This document shows positions 16,990-26,071 of a stretch of 57,215 nucleotides of DNA, piece after piece (within the stretch, counting starts at the first letter, position 1; the number at the start of each line of letters is the position of its first letter). The notes beneath the pieces were generated by a model. That model did not search any database. It saw only the letters and a list, made by a program, of their open reading frames with translations, and was not told the origin of the DNA. Source of the stretch: Leptospiraceae bacterium (GTDB taxonomy: Bacteria > Spirochaetota > Leptospiria > Turneriellales > Turneriellaceae); NCBI GenBank assembly GCA_025055765.1, contig JANWWS010000028.1:1-57215 (forward strand), written 5' to 3'. Both the position numbers and the translations under genes were made by a program.

Positions 16990-18282
16990 ATGCCAGATGG
17001 TTTTTGGCGCATACCAGAACTTCTTTTGCCTGCGGGTTCCCTTCATAAGGCGGAAGTAGCCTATCTTTATGGGGCGGACTCGGTATATTGTGGGGTTCCC
17101 CGCTATTCGCTTAGAGTTAGAGAAAATGAATTTCGCCTAGAAAACCTGCGAGACGCAGTTGCTCTGGCTCGGCGCTTTGGAAAAAAGATTTATTTTACGG
17201 TAAACGCAATCCCCCGCAACTCGAAGATAGGGGGATTCCCTCGCTATTTAGATGTGATGGCTGAGCTCAAGCCAGATGGGCTCATCATGGCTGATCCAGG
17301 GCTGATTTTAATTGCTCGTGAACGCCATCCTGAGCTTGCCTTGCATATTTCGGTGCAGGCCAATACTATGAATTATGCTGCCGTTAAATTTTGGCAAAAA
17401 GTAGGTGCCCAGCGGGTTATTTTATCGCGAGAAGTAACCATACCTGAAATTGCAGAAATCCGCCAAAGAGTCCCTGATATCGAACTTGAGGTCTTTGTAC
17501 ATGGTTCTATTTGTATTGCCCATTCCGGTCGCTGTTTCATGAGCAATTATTTTGACAGACGAGATGCCAACCAGGGAGCTTGCAACAATGCTTGCCGGGA
17601 TGAGTATCGTGTTTTTGTAGCAAATAAACGCCAACATGATGAACCCATGGAACTTGTGGAAACGGACGAAGGTACCTTTCTCATGAATTCCAAGGATCTT
17701 AGGGCCATTGAGTATTTAGCTCACCTTGCACGAGCGGGGGTTGACTGCGTGAAAGTAGAGGGTAGAACAAAAAATGACTATTATGTGGCCATGGTAGCTC
17801 GTGCCTACCGAAAGGCGCTCGATGATCTAGCGGAGGGGAAAAACTTTGACCCCGGATTATTGGCGGAGCTGGACAAGGTTGCCTCCCGCGGTTATTTTTC
17901 AGGTTTTCTAACCATGGGCATGGCTGATGTAAGAGAAGAAGAAAGGCAATTCCAAAATTACTCACATGGAACAAGTCAGGTACAAAGTCATTTTTACATT
18001 GGTTGCGTTAAAAAGTGGGAAAACGGCTACCTCTACTTTGATTTAAAGAACCGCTTGCGCCTTGGGGATGTGGTGGAAATCTACCGACATGATCAATTCG
18101 AACCCCTCTTTTTAAAAGTAACGGAAATCATCCACAAGGGGGAAGCTGTGGGAGTTTTAAGTGGAGGTATTGGGGAAATAGCCATTGCCTGCCCTGAGTA
18201 TGTGCCAGCAAAAAGTTTTGTGGCGCTTAAGAACCCAAATTGGTTGAATTCAAAATCAAAAGAGCTTTCTATTTCGTCATAG
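16990..18282 (+). CDS. U32 family peptidase-like protein (TrhP/YegQ-like)
   Basis: This 430-residue protein belongs to peptidase family U32. The signature is complete: LEVFVHGSICIAHSGRCFMS, followed by RDANQGACNNACRDEY, giving the conserved cysteines thought to hold an iron-sulfur cluster. The N-terminal TIM-barrel half opens LLLPAGSLHKAEVAYLYGADSVYCG. Members near this length (TrhP/YegQ, 453 residues) help make 5-hydroxyuridine in tRNA wobble positions. YhbU or RlhA-type roles are alternatives. It ends exactly where the convergent AsmA-like gene ends. An AT-rich stretch (16930-16985) should hold the promoter but gives no clear match. Confidence 0.88.
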   Translation: MPDGFWRIPELLLPAGSLHKAEVAYLYGADSVYCGVPRYSLRVRENEFRLENLRDAVALARRFGKKIYFTVNAIPRNSKIGGFPRYLDVMAELKPDGLIMADPGLILIARERHPELALHISVQANTMNYAAVKFWQKVGAQRVILSREVTIPEIAEIRQRVPDIELEVFVHGSICIAHSGRCFMSNYFDRRDANQGACNNACRDEYRVFVANKRQHDEPMELVETDEGTFLMNSKDLRAIEYLAHLARAGVDCVKVEGRTKNDYYVAMVARAYRKALDDLAEGKNFDPGLLAELDKVASRGYFSGFLTMGMADVREEERQFQNYSHGTSQVQSHFYIGCVKKWENGYLYFDLKNRLRLGDVVEIYRHDQFEPLFLKVTEIIHKGEAVGVLSGGIGEIAIACPEYVPAKSFVALKNPNWLNSKSKELSISS

Positions 18283-20388
18283 CTACCAGTCCTTTTGCCA
18301 ACAGGAAGGGGAGTCTATTTTTCCAACACAACTAAAGGGCAGGACATACCAGTCACCGCGTTTTTGCTCCGCAATACCGAGGGAAAGGGGGTTGGCAAGA
18401 TCTCTTATAAAGCTATCTTGAAAGCGCAGCTGGGCATGTAGTTCCCCCTCTTCGTAAAAATTTGTGTGCCCTAAAATTTGCAAGGTTATATCATAGCCAT
18501 CAAAAATTCCCCGTTTAATATAAATTTTTCCTTCACTAGCTGTGAGGGAGAGTTCCCCTTTACGGTATTCGATGGCACTGAGCCGGTCTTCGAGAACGGA
18601 TAAAAAACCACTAATGAGTGCCAATTGCAAATCTGATTTGAGGAGCCTACCAGCTTTGCTTTCCAGATCTAATTTTCCCTTTAATGTAGACAGCAATTCC
18701 TCTGTTGATTTGCCCTCCATTGTGCCTTCAAGTTGACCCTCTAGGGAAGTGTACCAGCGCATTTGTGTATCTAGTTTTTCTAAAATGGAGTTGGGCTTTA
18801 AATTGCGAAATTGTAAGAGAAAGTAATGTTGGTAGTGGGGAAGCTTTAGCGAATAGCGACCATAAAAACTAGCTGAAGCAAAATGAAAAGTAAGAGTTTT
18901 CAGCACAAGCTCTTGATTTTGGAATTCGATATCCGCATGCAGTTTTTCTCCACTCCATAACCCGTATTTTACAGAATCAAAAGAAAGCTTTCCTACCACA
19001 AGAAGAGAAAGATTACGGGTTTGAATATCGGTGGGGGTTTTGTTCTCTGTAAAAGATTTGGTTACCTTTAAGTTTTGAAGTATTTTTTGTAAATCAAGAA
19101 GCTTTCCACCAACGTGGTAATGTATTTGCCAAAGATTTCCATCCTTTTCGGCCTTAATGTCTAGGTTTACCTTGTGACCCAAGAGAGTGGCATCTTGGCG
19201 TCTGATGTGAAGACGGTTGTGGCTAAGGTGGATGGGAATCTGTTCTTTTTCAAAGATGGTTATCCCCAAGGGGGTAAGCGAGAAGTCTTGAAGTTCGCCG
19301 TCAGCTTGCCAGAGACCATCTTTTTGGGAAAAAATTCCTTCCCAGTAACCTCGAGCTGGGTATTCTCTTAAAAAGGGAAGCTCTTCTAGATAGACAAGCC
19401 CTTTTGAGCTAAGAAAATTAAGGCCGTTTTGGTAAGCAAAAGCAAGCTCCCAAAGCCGGCTTCTTTCTCCTAAACGCAATTCAAGTTCTTTGCCCCAGAT
19501 CATAAGTTTGGGTTTTACGAATATTTCTCCCTTAACTACGTAAATAGCGAGATTTTTCATGGTAGTAAAAGATAGGTTTTCTAAATTTAGTTGCCATGCC
19601 CCTTCTTTTCCTTTGAAATATATCTTACCATGCAATGAATCTGCATATGGCGAAAAATGAGCAAAGTGAAAATTTTTTAGAAAGATCTTGCCTTCGCCGG
19701 CGGGGTTTTGCATTAAATTATAGAAAAATTTTCGGTTCTCAAGGTTATAACCCACAGGAAAGGAGACCTCTGCCTTTATTTTCTCATCTTGGGTAACCAA
19801 TTTAATTCTGGTTCTTGTTTCATTTCCTCCAAGAGAAAATTGTGCCAAAGTTATCGTTTCCGGAAAATGGTGGATGGTAAAATCTGAGAGCTCTATTTGA
19901 GGTAGGTTTTCCGATATTTGCCAGTTAGATTGTGAGCTTGGGGTAGAGCTGGGAGTCTTTTTGAAAATAGTCAATTCTTGAATATGGTAAGAAGGTCCTT
20001 TTTTTCTTAAAAAAAGTTCCCCACTTCGAAGGCTTAACTTGCGAAGACTAATTTTTTTCTCAAATAAAAGCGGCCATGGTTCAAAAAAAATGGTGAGTTC
20101 TTTGGTGGACAAAAGGATTTTCCCCCCTAGACTTTGGGGTTCGTAGATTTCTAGCCCTTGAATTTTTAAGTTAGCTCCAAAGCTATAGTGGATGTCTTGA
20201 AAAAGAATTTTGGTTTTTAGTTTATCTTGGATTTTCTCTAAAACGATGGGTTTGATTTTTTCTGGGGGGTAGGCAACATATAAATAAGCCACGATACTGA
20301 CTAGTAAGGTAAGTATAGCCAAAAGAAGAGTAAGTGCGAAAATCCCCAATTTTTTGAGCCACGAAGGCAATGAGAAAAGCTGCTTCAT
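18283..20388 (-). CDS. AsmA-like envelope biogenesis protein
   Basis: This is a long envelope protein of about 701 residues with one N-terminal transmembrane anchor (KKLGIFALTLLLAILTLLVS) followed by a large periplasmic, beta-rich part. The opening after the anchor (IKPIVLEKIQDKLKTKILFQDIHYSFGANLKIQGLEI) and the C-terminal block (GTMEGKSTEELLSTLKGKLDLESKAGRL then SDLQLALISGFL) are the pattern of AsmA/AsmA2 proteins. These belong to the repeating-beta-groove lipid-transfer superfamily, thought to carry phospholipids to the outer membrane. I chose ATG 20388; an in-frame TTG at 20427 would add 13 residues. Neither has a good ribosome-binding site. Confidence 0.75.
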   Translation of the reverse strand: MKQLFSLPSWLKKLGIFALTLLLAILTLLVSIVAYLYVAYPPEKIKPIVLEKIQDKLKTKILFQDIHYSFGANLKIQGLEIYEPQSLGGKILLSTKELTIFFEPWPLLFEKKISLRKLSLRSGELFLRKKGPSYHIQELTIFKKTPSSTPSSQSNWQISENLPQIELSDFTIHHFPETITLAQFSLGGNETRTRIKLVTQDEKIKAEVSFPVGYNLENRKFFYNLMQNPAGEGKIFLKNFHFAHFSPYADSLHGKIYFKGKEGAWQLNLENLSFTTMKNLAIYVVKGEIFVKPKLMIWGKELELRLGERSRLWELAFAYQNGLNFLSSKGLVYLEELPFLREYPARGYWEGIFSQKDGLWQADGELQDFSLTPLGITIFEKEQIPIHLSHNRLHIRRQDATLLGHKVNLDIKAEKDGNLWQIHYHVGGKLLDLQKILQNLKVTKSFTENKTPTDIQTRNLSLLVVGKLSFDSVKYGLWSGEKLHADIEFQNQELVLKTLTFHFASASFYGRYSLKLPHYQHYFLLQFRNLKPNSILEKLDTQMRWYTSLEGQLEGTMEGKSTEELLSTLKGKLDLESKAGRLLKSDLQLALISGFLSVLEDRLSAIEYRKGELSLTASEGKIYIKRGIFDGYDITLQILGHTNFYEEGELHAQLRFQDSFIRDLANPLSLGIAEQKRGDWYVLPFSCVGKIDSPSCWQKDW

Positions 20389-20423
20389 GGACCGATACTT
20401 CGTGGCATGCGGTGCCTCTTTTG

Positions 20424-20520
20424 ACAACTAGAAAATTCAGATATCAAGAGTTCATTCTGCTTGACGCTTTTACCATAGATGTTTAGCTGCCACAGCCATA
20501 AATTTTCTGCCGCTAGTTGT
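20424..20520. repeat. Imperfect inverted repeat in the asmA/RRM intergenic region
   Basis: ACAACTAG followed by AAAATT (20424-20437) is mirrored by AATTTT and CTAGTTGT (20501-20520), bracketing about 63 bases that include a TTGACG (20461-20466). The outer 8-bp arms are perfect; the right arm has extra bases between its two halves. It could be a structured RNA or two operator half-sites. Confidence 0.4.
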
Positions 20521-20590
20521 CTGTAAAGGAAGCATTGAGGCCGCTTGTGGGAGAATTTTTGGCCAAATCTTAAGAAAAAGTGAGGATTTT

Positions 20591-20905
20591 ATGAACATTT
20601 ATGTGGGTAACCTACCCTACCGTGCTACGGAAGCCCAGGTAGAAGAGGTTTTCTCTAGCTTTGGTGAAGTTTCTTCGGTGCGGATTGCGCGAGATAAAGA
20701 GACTGGTCGTTCTCGTGGTTTTGCCTTTGTGACCATGGGGGACAGGAATGAGGCCGAGAAGGCAATTCAAGCCTTGCATGGTAGTGAATTCGGAGGCAGA
20801 AAGCTTGTAGTCAACGAGGCCCTCCCGCGGCAAAGACAGCAAGGCGAATCTCGGAGGCGTTCTACGCGTCATCGGCAGTGGCGCAAAAGATTGTCTTTGG
20901 GTTAG
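20591..20905 (+). CDS. RRM-type RNA-binding protein
   Basis: This 104-residue protein has one RNA-recognition motif: RNP2 IYVGNL at residues 3-8 and RNP1 RGFAFVTM at 42-49, with the usual beta-alpha-beta spacing, then an arginine-rich tail (RQRQQGESRRRSTRHR). Small bacterial RRM proteins occur in spirochaetes and cyanobacteria and bind RNA; in some species they are cold-induced. GTGAGG lies 7 bases before the ATG. It is probably its own short transcript, with 63 bases before the next gene. Confidence 0.92.
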   Translation: MNIYVGNLPYRATEAQVEEVFSSFGEVSSVRIARDKETGRSRGFAFVTMGDRNEAEKAIQALHGSEFGGRKLVVNEALPRQRQQGESRRRSTRHRQWRKRLSLG

Positions 20906-20968
20906 AAGAATTTGGTATTCCAGCAAATATTGTTTACAGAAGACATGTTTTTCTGCTGAGCACCCACC

Positions 20969-21925
20969 ATGAAGGTCCGCTTCTGGGGGGTGCGGGGCAG
21001 TATTGCCTCTGCCATCACGGGAAAAGATGTAGAAAACAAATTGCGTGCCGCCCTTGCCCTCGCTACTCCCGCAGATCTTCTTACCCCAGAGAGTGTTGAT
21101 AATTTTATTGCAAGTCTACCTTTTTCCATTCGGGGGACTTATGGTGGCAACACCACTTGTGTAGAACTCCTTTCGGAGGGGGATGAGCAAATTTGTGTTA
21201 TCGATGCGGGAACAGGCATCCGTCCTTTGGGAAATTCTCTACTAGAAAGGGGACGCTTGCAAGGCAATGATGAAATCTATCTCTTTTTTACCCATTCCCA
21301 TTGGGATCATATTCAAGGCCTTATGTTTTTTGCCCCTATTTACATTCCGGGCAATACCTTTCATATTTACTCAAGTTTTGCTGATATTGAAGAGCGCCTT
21401 CGCTACCAACAAGTACGCACCCATTTTCCCGTAATTATGGATGAAATGGCTGCCAAACGCTATTTTTATCATATCCCAGAGCTCACCCCAACTCAGGTTG
21501 GTAAGTTTACGGTAAAGACAAAGGCTGTTCGCCACCCCGGAGGATGTTACTCTCTGCGTTTTGAGGAAAACGGCAAAACTTTTGTGTTTTGCTCTGACGC
21601 GGAGTTTAATTTGGACACTATGGATGAAATTGGAAGCTATGTAGAATTTTTTTATGGAGCGGATGTCTTAGTCTTTGATACCCAATACACCTTTGAGGAA
21701 TCTCTGCGCAAGATTGACTGGGGACATAGTTCCGCAGCTATTGCCACTGATATTGCTCTGCGCAGCGCGGTAAAAAAACTAGTTATGTTTCACCATGATC
21801 CTTCTTATTCTGACAGTAAAATGGATGACTTGATCATCCAAACGCTAAAATATAAAGATATGGCTGGGCAGGACCAGGATCTTGAGATTGTGGCGGCCTA
21901 TGAAGGGCTTACCATTGAGATTTAA
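20969..21925 (+). CDS. Metallo-beta-lactamase-fold hydrolase (phosphodiesterase-like)
   Basis: This 318-residue cytoplasmic hydrolase has the metal-binding motif THSHWDHIQG (H109, H111, D113, H114), further ligands in VRHPGG and FCSDAEF, and a terminal MFHHDPSYSD. The opening MKVRFWGVRGSIAS and the GGNTTCVEL segment are typical of the group of metallo-hydrolases related to phosphodiesterases and RNase Z. Close relatives in other bacteria are often linked to second-messenger or cyclic-nucleotide domains. The next gene, a large secreted protein, starts inside its 3' end (26-base overlap), so both are translated together. The substrate is unknown. Confidence 0.85.
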   Translation: MKVRFWGVRGSIASAITGKDVENKLRAALALATPADLLTPESVDNFIASLPFSIRGTYGGNTTCVELLSEGDEQICVIDAGTGIRPLGNSLLERGRLQGNDEIYLFFTHSHWDHIQGLMFFAPIYIPGNTFHIYSSFADIEERLRYQQVRTHFPVIMDEMAAKRYFYHIPELTPTQVGKFTVKTKAVRHPGGCYSLRFEENGKTFVFCSDAEFNLDTMDEIGSYVEFFYGADVLVFDTQYTFEESLRKIDWGHSSAAIATDIALRSAVKKLVMFHHDPSYSDSKMDDLIIQTLKYKDMAGQDQDLEIVAAYEGLTIEI

Positions 21926-24338
21926 GAATAAGATCTTTCTTGCATTGCCCTTTGCCTTTCCTTTGATCTCAACATCAGGAATATTAGGGCAAACTCCGGG
22001 TTGGTACCCGCCCAGTTTGCTTGCGCGTCAGGTTACTTCGTATGCGCTAGCCAAAGACATCGAAACGGAGGAATTATACTGGCTTACCGAAGAGCAAGGT
22101 AGCTCGAAAAATGAGACACAGCTTGTTCTTTACCATCCCACTATGGGACGCCATGTGGTGGAGACTGTGGCTCGACCAAAATTGCAAGCCAAGCCTAGCC
22201 TTGCGGTTTGCGGGAAAAGGGTTTTGATAACTTGGCAGGAGGTAGAAGAGTCAGGCTCTGCGATATATTGGCGTTACAGCGCAGGGGATTTAACCTTTGG
22301 TCCCAAAAAAAAACTGGCGACAAAAAAAGCTGCTTTTTTGCCTAAAGTAGTCTGTGATCGGCAAGGTTATTTTTATTTAACCTATCAAGAGGAGCGTAGT
22401 CGTAGCACCTCTTTAGAACTACGCCTCGCAATAGGACATTTGGGAGAGTTTAGTCAGAGTCATTCTTTTACTACCATTGTGCCCTTTGCTCACCGTGGTA
22501 GCTTTCTCCCTTTTTTACTGGGTGGCGAAGCTGGCTGTGACATTTTTTTCCAGGTACGACTAGAAAAAAATCTCACGGATGAACTTTTCTATACCTATGC
22601 TAATCCTAAAGGGTTACAGGAGGCCCGCAATTTAACGCAAAATGACTATCATGATTATGTACCGTATGCGCTACGATATGCTGGGCAACTTGAGTGGGTT
22701 TGGCAAAGTTATGAAAACAAAGTATGGACTGTGCGTTATGGTGGCGAGAACATTGCGGAACAAAGGATTAATGTTTCCTCTGCTGATGCACAAAATCCTT
22801 CCCTCATAGCTCTTGATGCAAAAAGCCGGCTAATCGCATGGCTTGACTTTCGCAAAGTACCTCCCCAAATCTACGCGGTTTTTTGGGGGAGGGACCCATC
22901 GTTACCTGTTAGTCAAAACCATGCTGTTACACAAAAACCTCTTATGCCCTCTTACCCTCAGCTCGTGATGGCAAAAGATAAAGCCTATCTCTATTACCTC
23001 TCAGACCAAAAGCTTTACCGCCAGCAAGTAGATAATTTCACGGGTAAGGTTATTCTTTCATCCAAAACTCACCCCCGAGGAGAGGTCCGCTCCTCGAGAC
23101 GGGGAGAGTTTTTTTGGGATGTGCAAGATGAAACCTCGGGAGTAGAAAGTGCTGGTTATCTTATTAGTACCACCCCGCGAAAGGAGTTACCGGTACTTAA
23201 CATCAAGCCATCGCAAAAGAAGATCGTTATTGAAAATCTCCCGCGTGGTAAAAATTACTTTCTTTTTCAATACCGGGATCTGGCGGGTAACCTCTCGCCA
23301 GTACAAAGTTATCCCTTTGTCATAGATGTAGAACTCCCAACAGCAGTGGAGCTTGTGAAAGCCACACATCCTCCCGATTCTATAATCCCGTTACGAAATG
23401 CGGAGTTTACTTTACGCGCGGAGGATGACAGTGGTATAGCGGGCTATTACTACGCTCTTTCGCAAAGCCCTCGCTTTTCGCTCAATCGCTTCTCGCCAGA
23501 TGGGAAACTAAGCTTTAAAAACCTAAAGCCAGCAACATATTATCTCGGCCTTCAGGCAGAAGATCTAGCGGGGAACTTATCTCCCGTGCGGATCTTTCGC
23601 TTTCAAATTAGTGAGAGAAGTAAGCCAGCTACGGAGATTTATTTTAAAGAAAGAGGCCAAGATCTTGAGCTAATTATAGAGGCTGAAGAGGAGATTGAGT
23701 CTTTGCGTTATAGCTACCTGAAAAGAATAAGCCATCAAAGGCAAAAGGAATTTTCCCTTAAAGGAGATATCCTAAAAGAAAATGTCTATCGCTTTGAGAT
23801 TCCTTTAAAAGAAAAATACGCCATCCGCTTCAACGTAGTCTTTGTGGACCAAAATATCTCTCCACCTTATTATTATTTCCCTTATCATGGCTGGGAGCAA
23901 CCAAAATTTGCCATTCCTTTTTCTGAAAAAGAGTCAAGTTTATCGGGGATTCTACCTAGGGTTCGTATAGAACATAAAGAATCCTCAACCCTGCTTTTTT
24001 TCGAGGTCGATGAAAAATACCGTAAATGGCTCAAGGGCTTTGCGTTCTCATTTAACGAGCCGCTTTTAGAAAAGGAGGCCCTGGTCTCCCAGGGCCAGGA
24101 GGTATTCTTGAATCTGCCGCAGGGAGAATATTTTGTTGAGGTTAAGCCTCTTTTTCAAAAAAAGAGCCTGGTGGGAAAAAAAGAAAAAATTACCTTTAGA
24201 GTGACAAAAATACCAACCCTAGCAGCTGGGGGTCGGATGTTTGAGCTTATCGTTTTCTTCTTAACCATCTTTGCAGGGCTTGGTTTTTGGGGTAGGAAAT
24301 ACCTACGCTTTCAACTTTCTCGTTTCTTTGGGAACTAA
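21900..24338 (+). CDS. Large secreted propeller/Ig-like protein with C-terminal membrane anchor
   Basis: I do not recognise a named family. The start is the ATG at 21900 (an upstream TTG at 21882 is also in frame). A signal peptide (LRFKNKIFLALPFAFPLIS) leads into about 400 residues of short beta strands with blade-like repeats (LVLYHPTMGRHVVE, IYWRYSAGDLTF, LIAWLDFRKVPPQIYAVFWG), suggesting a beta-propeller. Two Ig/fibronectin-like modules follow, each with the phrase DLAGNLSPV, like the Y_Y_Y modules of extracytoplasmic sensors. The protein ends with one transmembrane helix (FELIVFFLTIFAGLGFWG) and a short basic tail. It is coupled to the metallohydrolase upstream and to the next secreted protein 1 base downstream. 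Confidence 0.7.
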   Translation: MKGLPLRFKNKIFLALPFAFPLISTSGILGQTPGWYPPSLLARQVTSYALAKDIETEELYWLTEEQGSSKNETQLVLYHPTMGRHVVETVARPKLQAKPSLAVCGKRVLITWQEVEESGSAIYWRYSAGDLTFGPKKKLATKKAAFLPKVVCDRQGYFYLTYQEERSRSTSLELRLAIGHLGEFSQSHSFTTIVPFAHRGSFLPFLLGGEAGCDIFFQVRLEKNLTDELFYTYANPKGLQEARNLTQNDYHDYVPYALRYAGQLEWVWQSYENKVWTVRYGGENIAEQRINVSSADAQNPSLIALDAKSRLIAWLDFRKVPPQIYAVFWGRDPSLPVSQNHAVTQKPLMPSYPQLVMAKDKAYLYYLSDQKLYRQQVDNFTGKVILSSKTHPRGEVRSSRRGEFFWDVQDETSGVESAGYLISTTPRKELPVLNIKPSQKKIVIENLPRGKNYFLFQYRDLAGNLSPVQSYPFVIDVELPTAVELVKATHPPDSIIPLRNAEFTLRAEDDSGIAGYYYALSQSPRFSLNRFSPDGKLSFKNLKPATYYLGLQAEDLAGNLSPVRIFRFQISERSKPATEIYFKERGQDLELIIEAEEEIESLRYSYLKRISHQRQKEFSLKGDILKENVYRFEIPLKEKYAIRFNVVFVDQNISPPYYYFPYHGWEQPKFAIPFSEKESSLSGILPRVRIEHKESSTLLFFEVDEKYRKWLKGFAFSFNEPLLEKEALVSQGQEVFLNLPQGEYFVEVKPLFQKKSLVGKKEKITFRVTKIPTLAAGGRMFELIVFFLTIFAGLGFWGRKYLRFQLSRFFGN

Positions 24339-24339
24339 T

Positions 24340-26067
24340 ATGTTTTTTTATCTTCCTATCTTTCTGGTACTTGTGCTTTGTGTCAATATCTTGCCCTTGC
24401 CGCTACGAGATGCCCGTTTGGTACCCACTCAGGGATATGGCTATAATGAAGATTTCTTGTTTGTCGAGAGAGAAAAGAGGGTTTACCTAGCCTCATTTCA
24501 GGAAGGTACTTTTATTTCAAAAAAGTTAGTTGATTTTCCCGAAAAGCCAGATAAAATACAGCATTTCCCTTTAGAGGGGGGCCATCTTTTGGCGGCTCTT
24601 TTTCATGAAGAAAAAAAATTATACCTTTATGCCTTAGGTTATGATGGTGAAATCTATTACCGCCGGCGGATTAATCTTCCCGAAGTTGTGCGAGCCTTTG
24701 ATTTGCGCTTAGATGACAGGGCCGAAATCATTGGTCTTTTTTATTCGCTGCGAGAAAAAGACAACATGCATCGTTTGCAGCTTATGGAGGGAAAAAATTT
24801 CCATGATTTTTTAATAACAGATTTTCCTCCGGAAGATATTTTTTTACAACTATCGGAAAATGCTGCTCATGCTCTCACACGTATAGAAGGCTTACCTGTA
24901 TGGGTTAAAACCGTAAGGGGAAGATTATCTCTACACTACTTGCCCTTTTGGATCCAGATTCCTAAGTTTTTCCTATGGAGGGGCAGGCTATATTTAGTTG
25001 GGCTTGATACTCGCAATAATCTTTACCGTTTTTCCATTAATGCGCAGGGAAGGGTGGTCGCAGAGCGAATTTTTTATCGCCAAGACTTGCACTTTGCGCA
25101 GAGCATCATCCCTATTGCGGTTAAAGGAAAACTTAATTTTTTTTTAAGTTTTCCTAGTTTGAGACAGGTTTTGCGGCTCGAGATAGATGATTTTGAGAAC
25201 TTACAGGGAATTCGGCAATACACAAGACCACTTGTCTTTGAGTTTCAGCTCGTATTACCGCTTTTGTCGACCGAGACAGGACTCCACCTTCTTGAGGAAA
25301 GTTCTCTTGGCCACATTTACTGGGAGGAATTTGACAAGTTACCTCTTGTTTATGATGTAAATTATCGTGTAGATTTGCAGAAAAATCCTCCAGAAATTGT
25401 CTTATTTTGGAGAGCAAATGAGCCGCTAACCTATAACTATTTCTTTGATAAAAATAAAGACACCGAGCCTTTGCCAGAAAATAAAATTATTCCCAAAAGA
25501 CAAATTATCTATCGCAACTTAGAAGAAGGAGATTATGTATTTCACCTCCAGGCATCTAGCTTAAAAAAGAAAGAGGGCACTCCCCTATACCATATCCCTA
25601 TCCCTTGGCGGTATTACCCACAGGAACCCAAGATTATTTTTCTAAATGAACTAGCTCCTTTGCTTGTTCCAGCAGGAAAAATTGAGTTATATATTACGAA
25701 CCCTTATCCTGGTACTTATTTTGGAGAAATTAGTACCACCCCTGAGCTTGAACCGAGCAAGGAGATTTCGTTTACGAAAGACGGTAGAATAACTCTTGAA
25801 GCCAAATTGCGTCCAGGTAGTTATTACTTGCATTTGCGTTTGCGGGATCCTCGCAGTGGTCAATATAGTCCCACCTTACACCAAATTTTCTTCGTGGATA
25901 CCTATAATCCCGACACAGATCCCGCACTTTCTCTTCCTCGTCGCAGTCTAAGCCAAATTGAAATCTTGCATGACGAGATAAGAAAAAACCGCTATTCTGA
26001 GGCAATCATTCGCCAAAAAGCAAGGGAACTTGATCAAAAAGCCTTCCCTAATCTTCTGCAAAATTAA
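24340..26067 (+). CDS. Secreted propeller/Ig-like protein, partner of the preceding gene
   Basis: This product of 575 residues has an N-terminal hydrophobic segment (MFFYLPIFLVLVLCVNIL) serving as signal peptide or anchor. Residues about 30-330 are beta-rich with repeated LYLYALGYDGEIYYRR and LYLVGLDTRNNLYRFSINA-like strands, suggesting a propeller. Later modules contain YRNLEEGDYVFHLQAS and LRPGSYYLHLRLRD then YSPTLHQIFFVD, the same Ig-like pattern as the preceding protein. A short helical C-terminus follows. The ATG at 24340 lies 1 base after the preceding stop. The two probably form one envelope complex; the function is unknown. folC begins 4 bases downstream. Confidence 0.7.
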   Translation: MFFYLPIFLVLVLCVNILPLPLRDARLVPTQGYGYNEDFLFVEREKRVYLASFQEGTFISKKLVDFPEKPDKIQHFPLEGGHLLAALFHEEKKLYLYALGYDGEIYYRRRINLPEVVRAFDLRLDDRAEIIGLFYSLREKDNMHRLQLMEGKNFHDFLITDFPPEDIFLQLSENAAHALTRIEGLPVWVKTVRGRLSLHYLPFWIQIPKFFLWRGRLYLVGLDTRNNLYRFSINAQGRVVAERIFYRQDLHFAQSIIPIAVKGKLNFFLSFPSLRQVLRLEIDDFENLQGIRQYTRPLVFEFQLVLPLLSTETGLHLLEESSLGHIYWEEFDKLPLVYDVNYRVDLQKNPPEIVLFWRANEPLTYNYFFDKNKDTEPLPENKIIPKRQIIYRNLEEGDYVFHLQASSLKKKEGTPLYHIPIPWRYYPQEPKIIFLNELAPLLVPAGKIELYITNPYPGTYFGEISTTPELEPSKEISFTKDGRITLEAKLRPGSYYLHLRLRDPRSGQYSPTLHQIFFVDTYNPDTDPALSLPRRSLSQIEILHDEIRKNRYSEAIIRQKARELDQKAFPNLLQN

Positions 26068-26071
26068 ATAG

